Notes under the pieces: generated by a model | The model's input: the letters and a program-made list of their open reading frames with translations, nothing else | Told to the model about the DNA's origin: nothing | Database searches by the model: none | Shown here: positions 63,590 to 64,000 of the stretch, in pieces | Position numbering within the stretch: the stretch's first letter is position 1 | Layout of the letters: the number at the start of each line of letters is the position of its first letter | Translations under genes and position numbers: made by a program | Assembly (NCBI GenBank): GCA_964007475.1 | Contig: OZ023273.1 | Span: forward strand, 121,939,812-122,003,811 | DNA: 64,000 nt | Source of the DNA: Hybos culiciformis | Lineage: Eukaryota > Arthropoda > Insecta > Diptera > Hybotidae | Direction of reading: 5' to 3'

Positions 63590-64000
63590 TTTTTATTTTC
63601 ATAAAACTTCTACTCAAAGTAAAGAGTAAAAATAAAAAAACAAATACTTAAAAATTAATTTTTGAGTAATTAAAATATTTAAAAAAATAAATACTTAATT
63701 TTTGAGGAAAGAGTATTTGAAAAATTTGAAATACTTATTACTGAAGTTATATTTTTTTAATATTTTTCAAATACTCTTCAGTTGAGTATAATTTTTAGAT
63801 TTTTTTTGAAATACTCTTTTCGTTTTTAATTTTTTTTTTAATACTCGATAAGCAAAATCCAAAAAACGTAATCCAAAAAATAAAATTTAATAAAAAGAGT
63901 TTTATTTTTTACTTTGGAAAAGAGTACTTAAAAAAAGAGTTTTATTTTTTACTCAAAAAAAATTACTTACAAAAAGAGTATTTGGAAAATTATTAAAAAA
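63590..64000. repeat. ATACTC/GAGTAT-rich low-complexity tract
   Basis: GAGTAT or ATACTC and close variants recur in both orientations every 20-60 bases. AAGAGTATTTGAAAAAT (63709-63725) is exactly inverted at 63762-63778, and AAAAAGAGTTTTATTTTTT occurs twice about 37 bp apart near 63890-63950. The tract runs off the window end. Confidence 0.7.

Noticed and set aside
1..64000. tRNA, rRNA and other structured RNA genes
   Set aside because: None was recognised by eye; a covariance-model scan would be needed to exclude them.

Overview
This is a very AT-rich stretch of an animal nuclear genome, almost certainly an insect or other arthropod. It has one intron-containing gene with canonical GT-AG splice sites, long gene-poor flanks full of poly(A)/poly(T) and AT microsatellites, several hAT-type DNA transposon relics with 8-bp target duplications, and a 5'-truncated LINE. 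There are no bacterial gene features. The species cannot be named from the sequence alone.

The only gene recognised with confidence is dachshund (dac, SKI/DACH family), on the plus strand at 24295-28765. Seven exons join in one frame to give 528 codons, and all six introns have GT-AG ends and matching phases. Exon 1 carries the DACHbox-N (SKI/DAC) DNA-binding domain. Exons 2 and 3 each carry a basic Gly-Arg-Pro motif. Exons 5-7 carry DACHbox-C and the start of the C-terminal coiled coil. The protein is much shorter than fly or vertebrate relatives. Exon 2 is a frame-neutral cassette, and possible alternative 3' exons lie near 31.5 kb.

Left flank (1-24 kb): a perfect 16-bp-arm hairpin (3611-3647), a weak mariner-like transposase scrap (4887-5060), a 41-bp-period minisatellite (7391-7964), copy A of a dispersed repeat (8927), a 5'-truncated, frameshifted LINE (15838-16812), a candidate two-exon 3' end of an unknown gene (18773-19183), a decayed Ty3/gypsy gag-like scrap on the minus strand (20836-21080), and copy B of the dispersed repeat (23361).

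Right flank (29-64 kb): a hAT relic (29883-30951) interrupted by a 622-bp long-inverted-repeat element, a 214-bp inverted-repeat MITE (36587-36800), a fragment resembling the C-terminal half of Mab-21/cGAS-like proteins (41647-41901), a hAT relic with transposase remains (42838-43619), a 373-bp hAT MITE (45568-45940), copy C of the dispersed repeat (57961), a tiny LINE-endonuclease-like scrap (59269), and a truncated hAT relic at the right edge (63233 onward). The rest is AT-rich noncoding sequence. Long gene-poor flanks are usual around developmental regulators such as dac and may hold enhancers, but no enhancer is identified here. All calls come from reading translated sequence and repeats by eye; no database search was possible.
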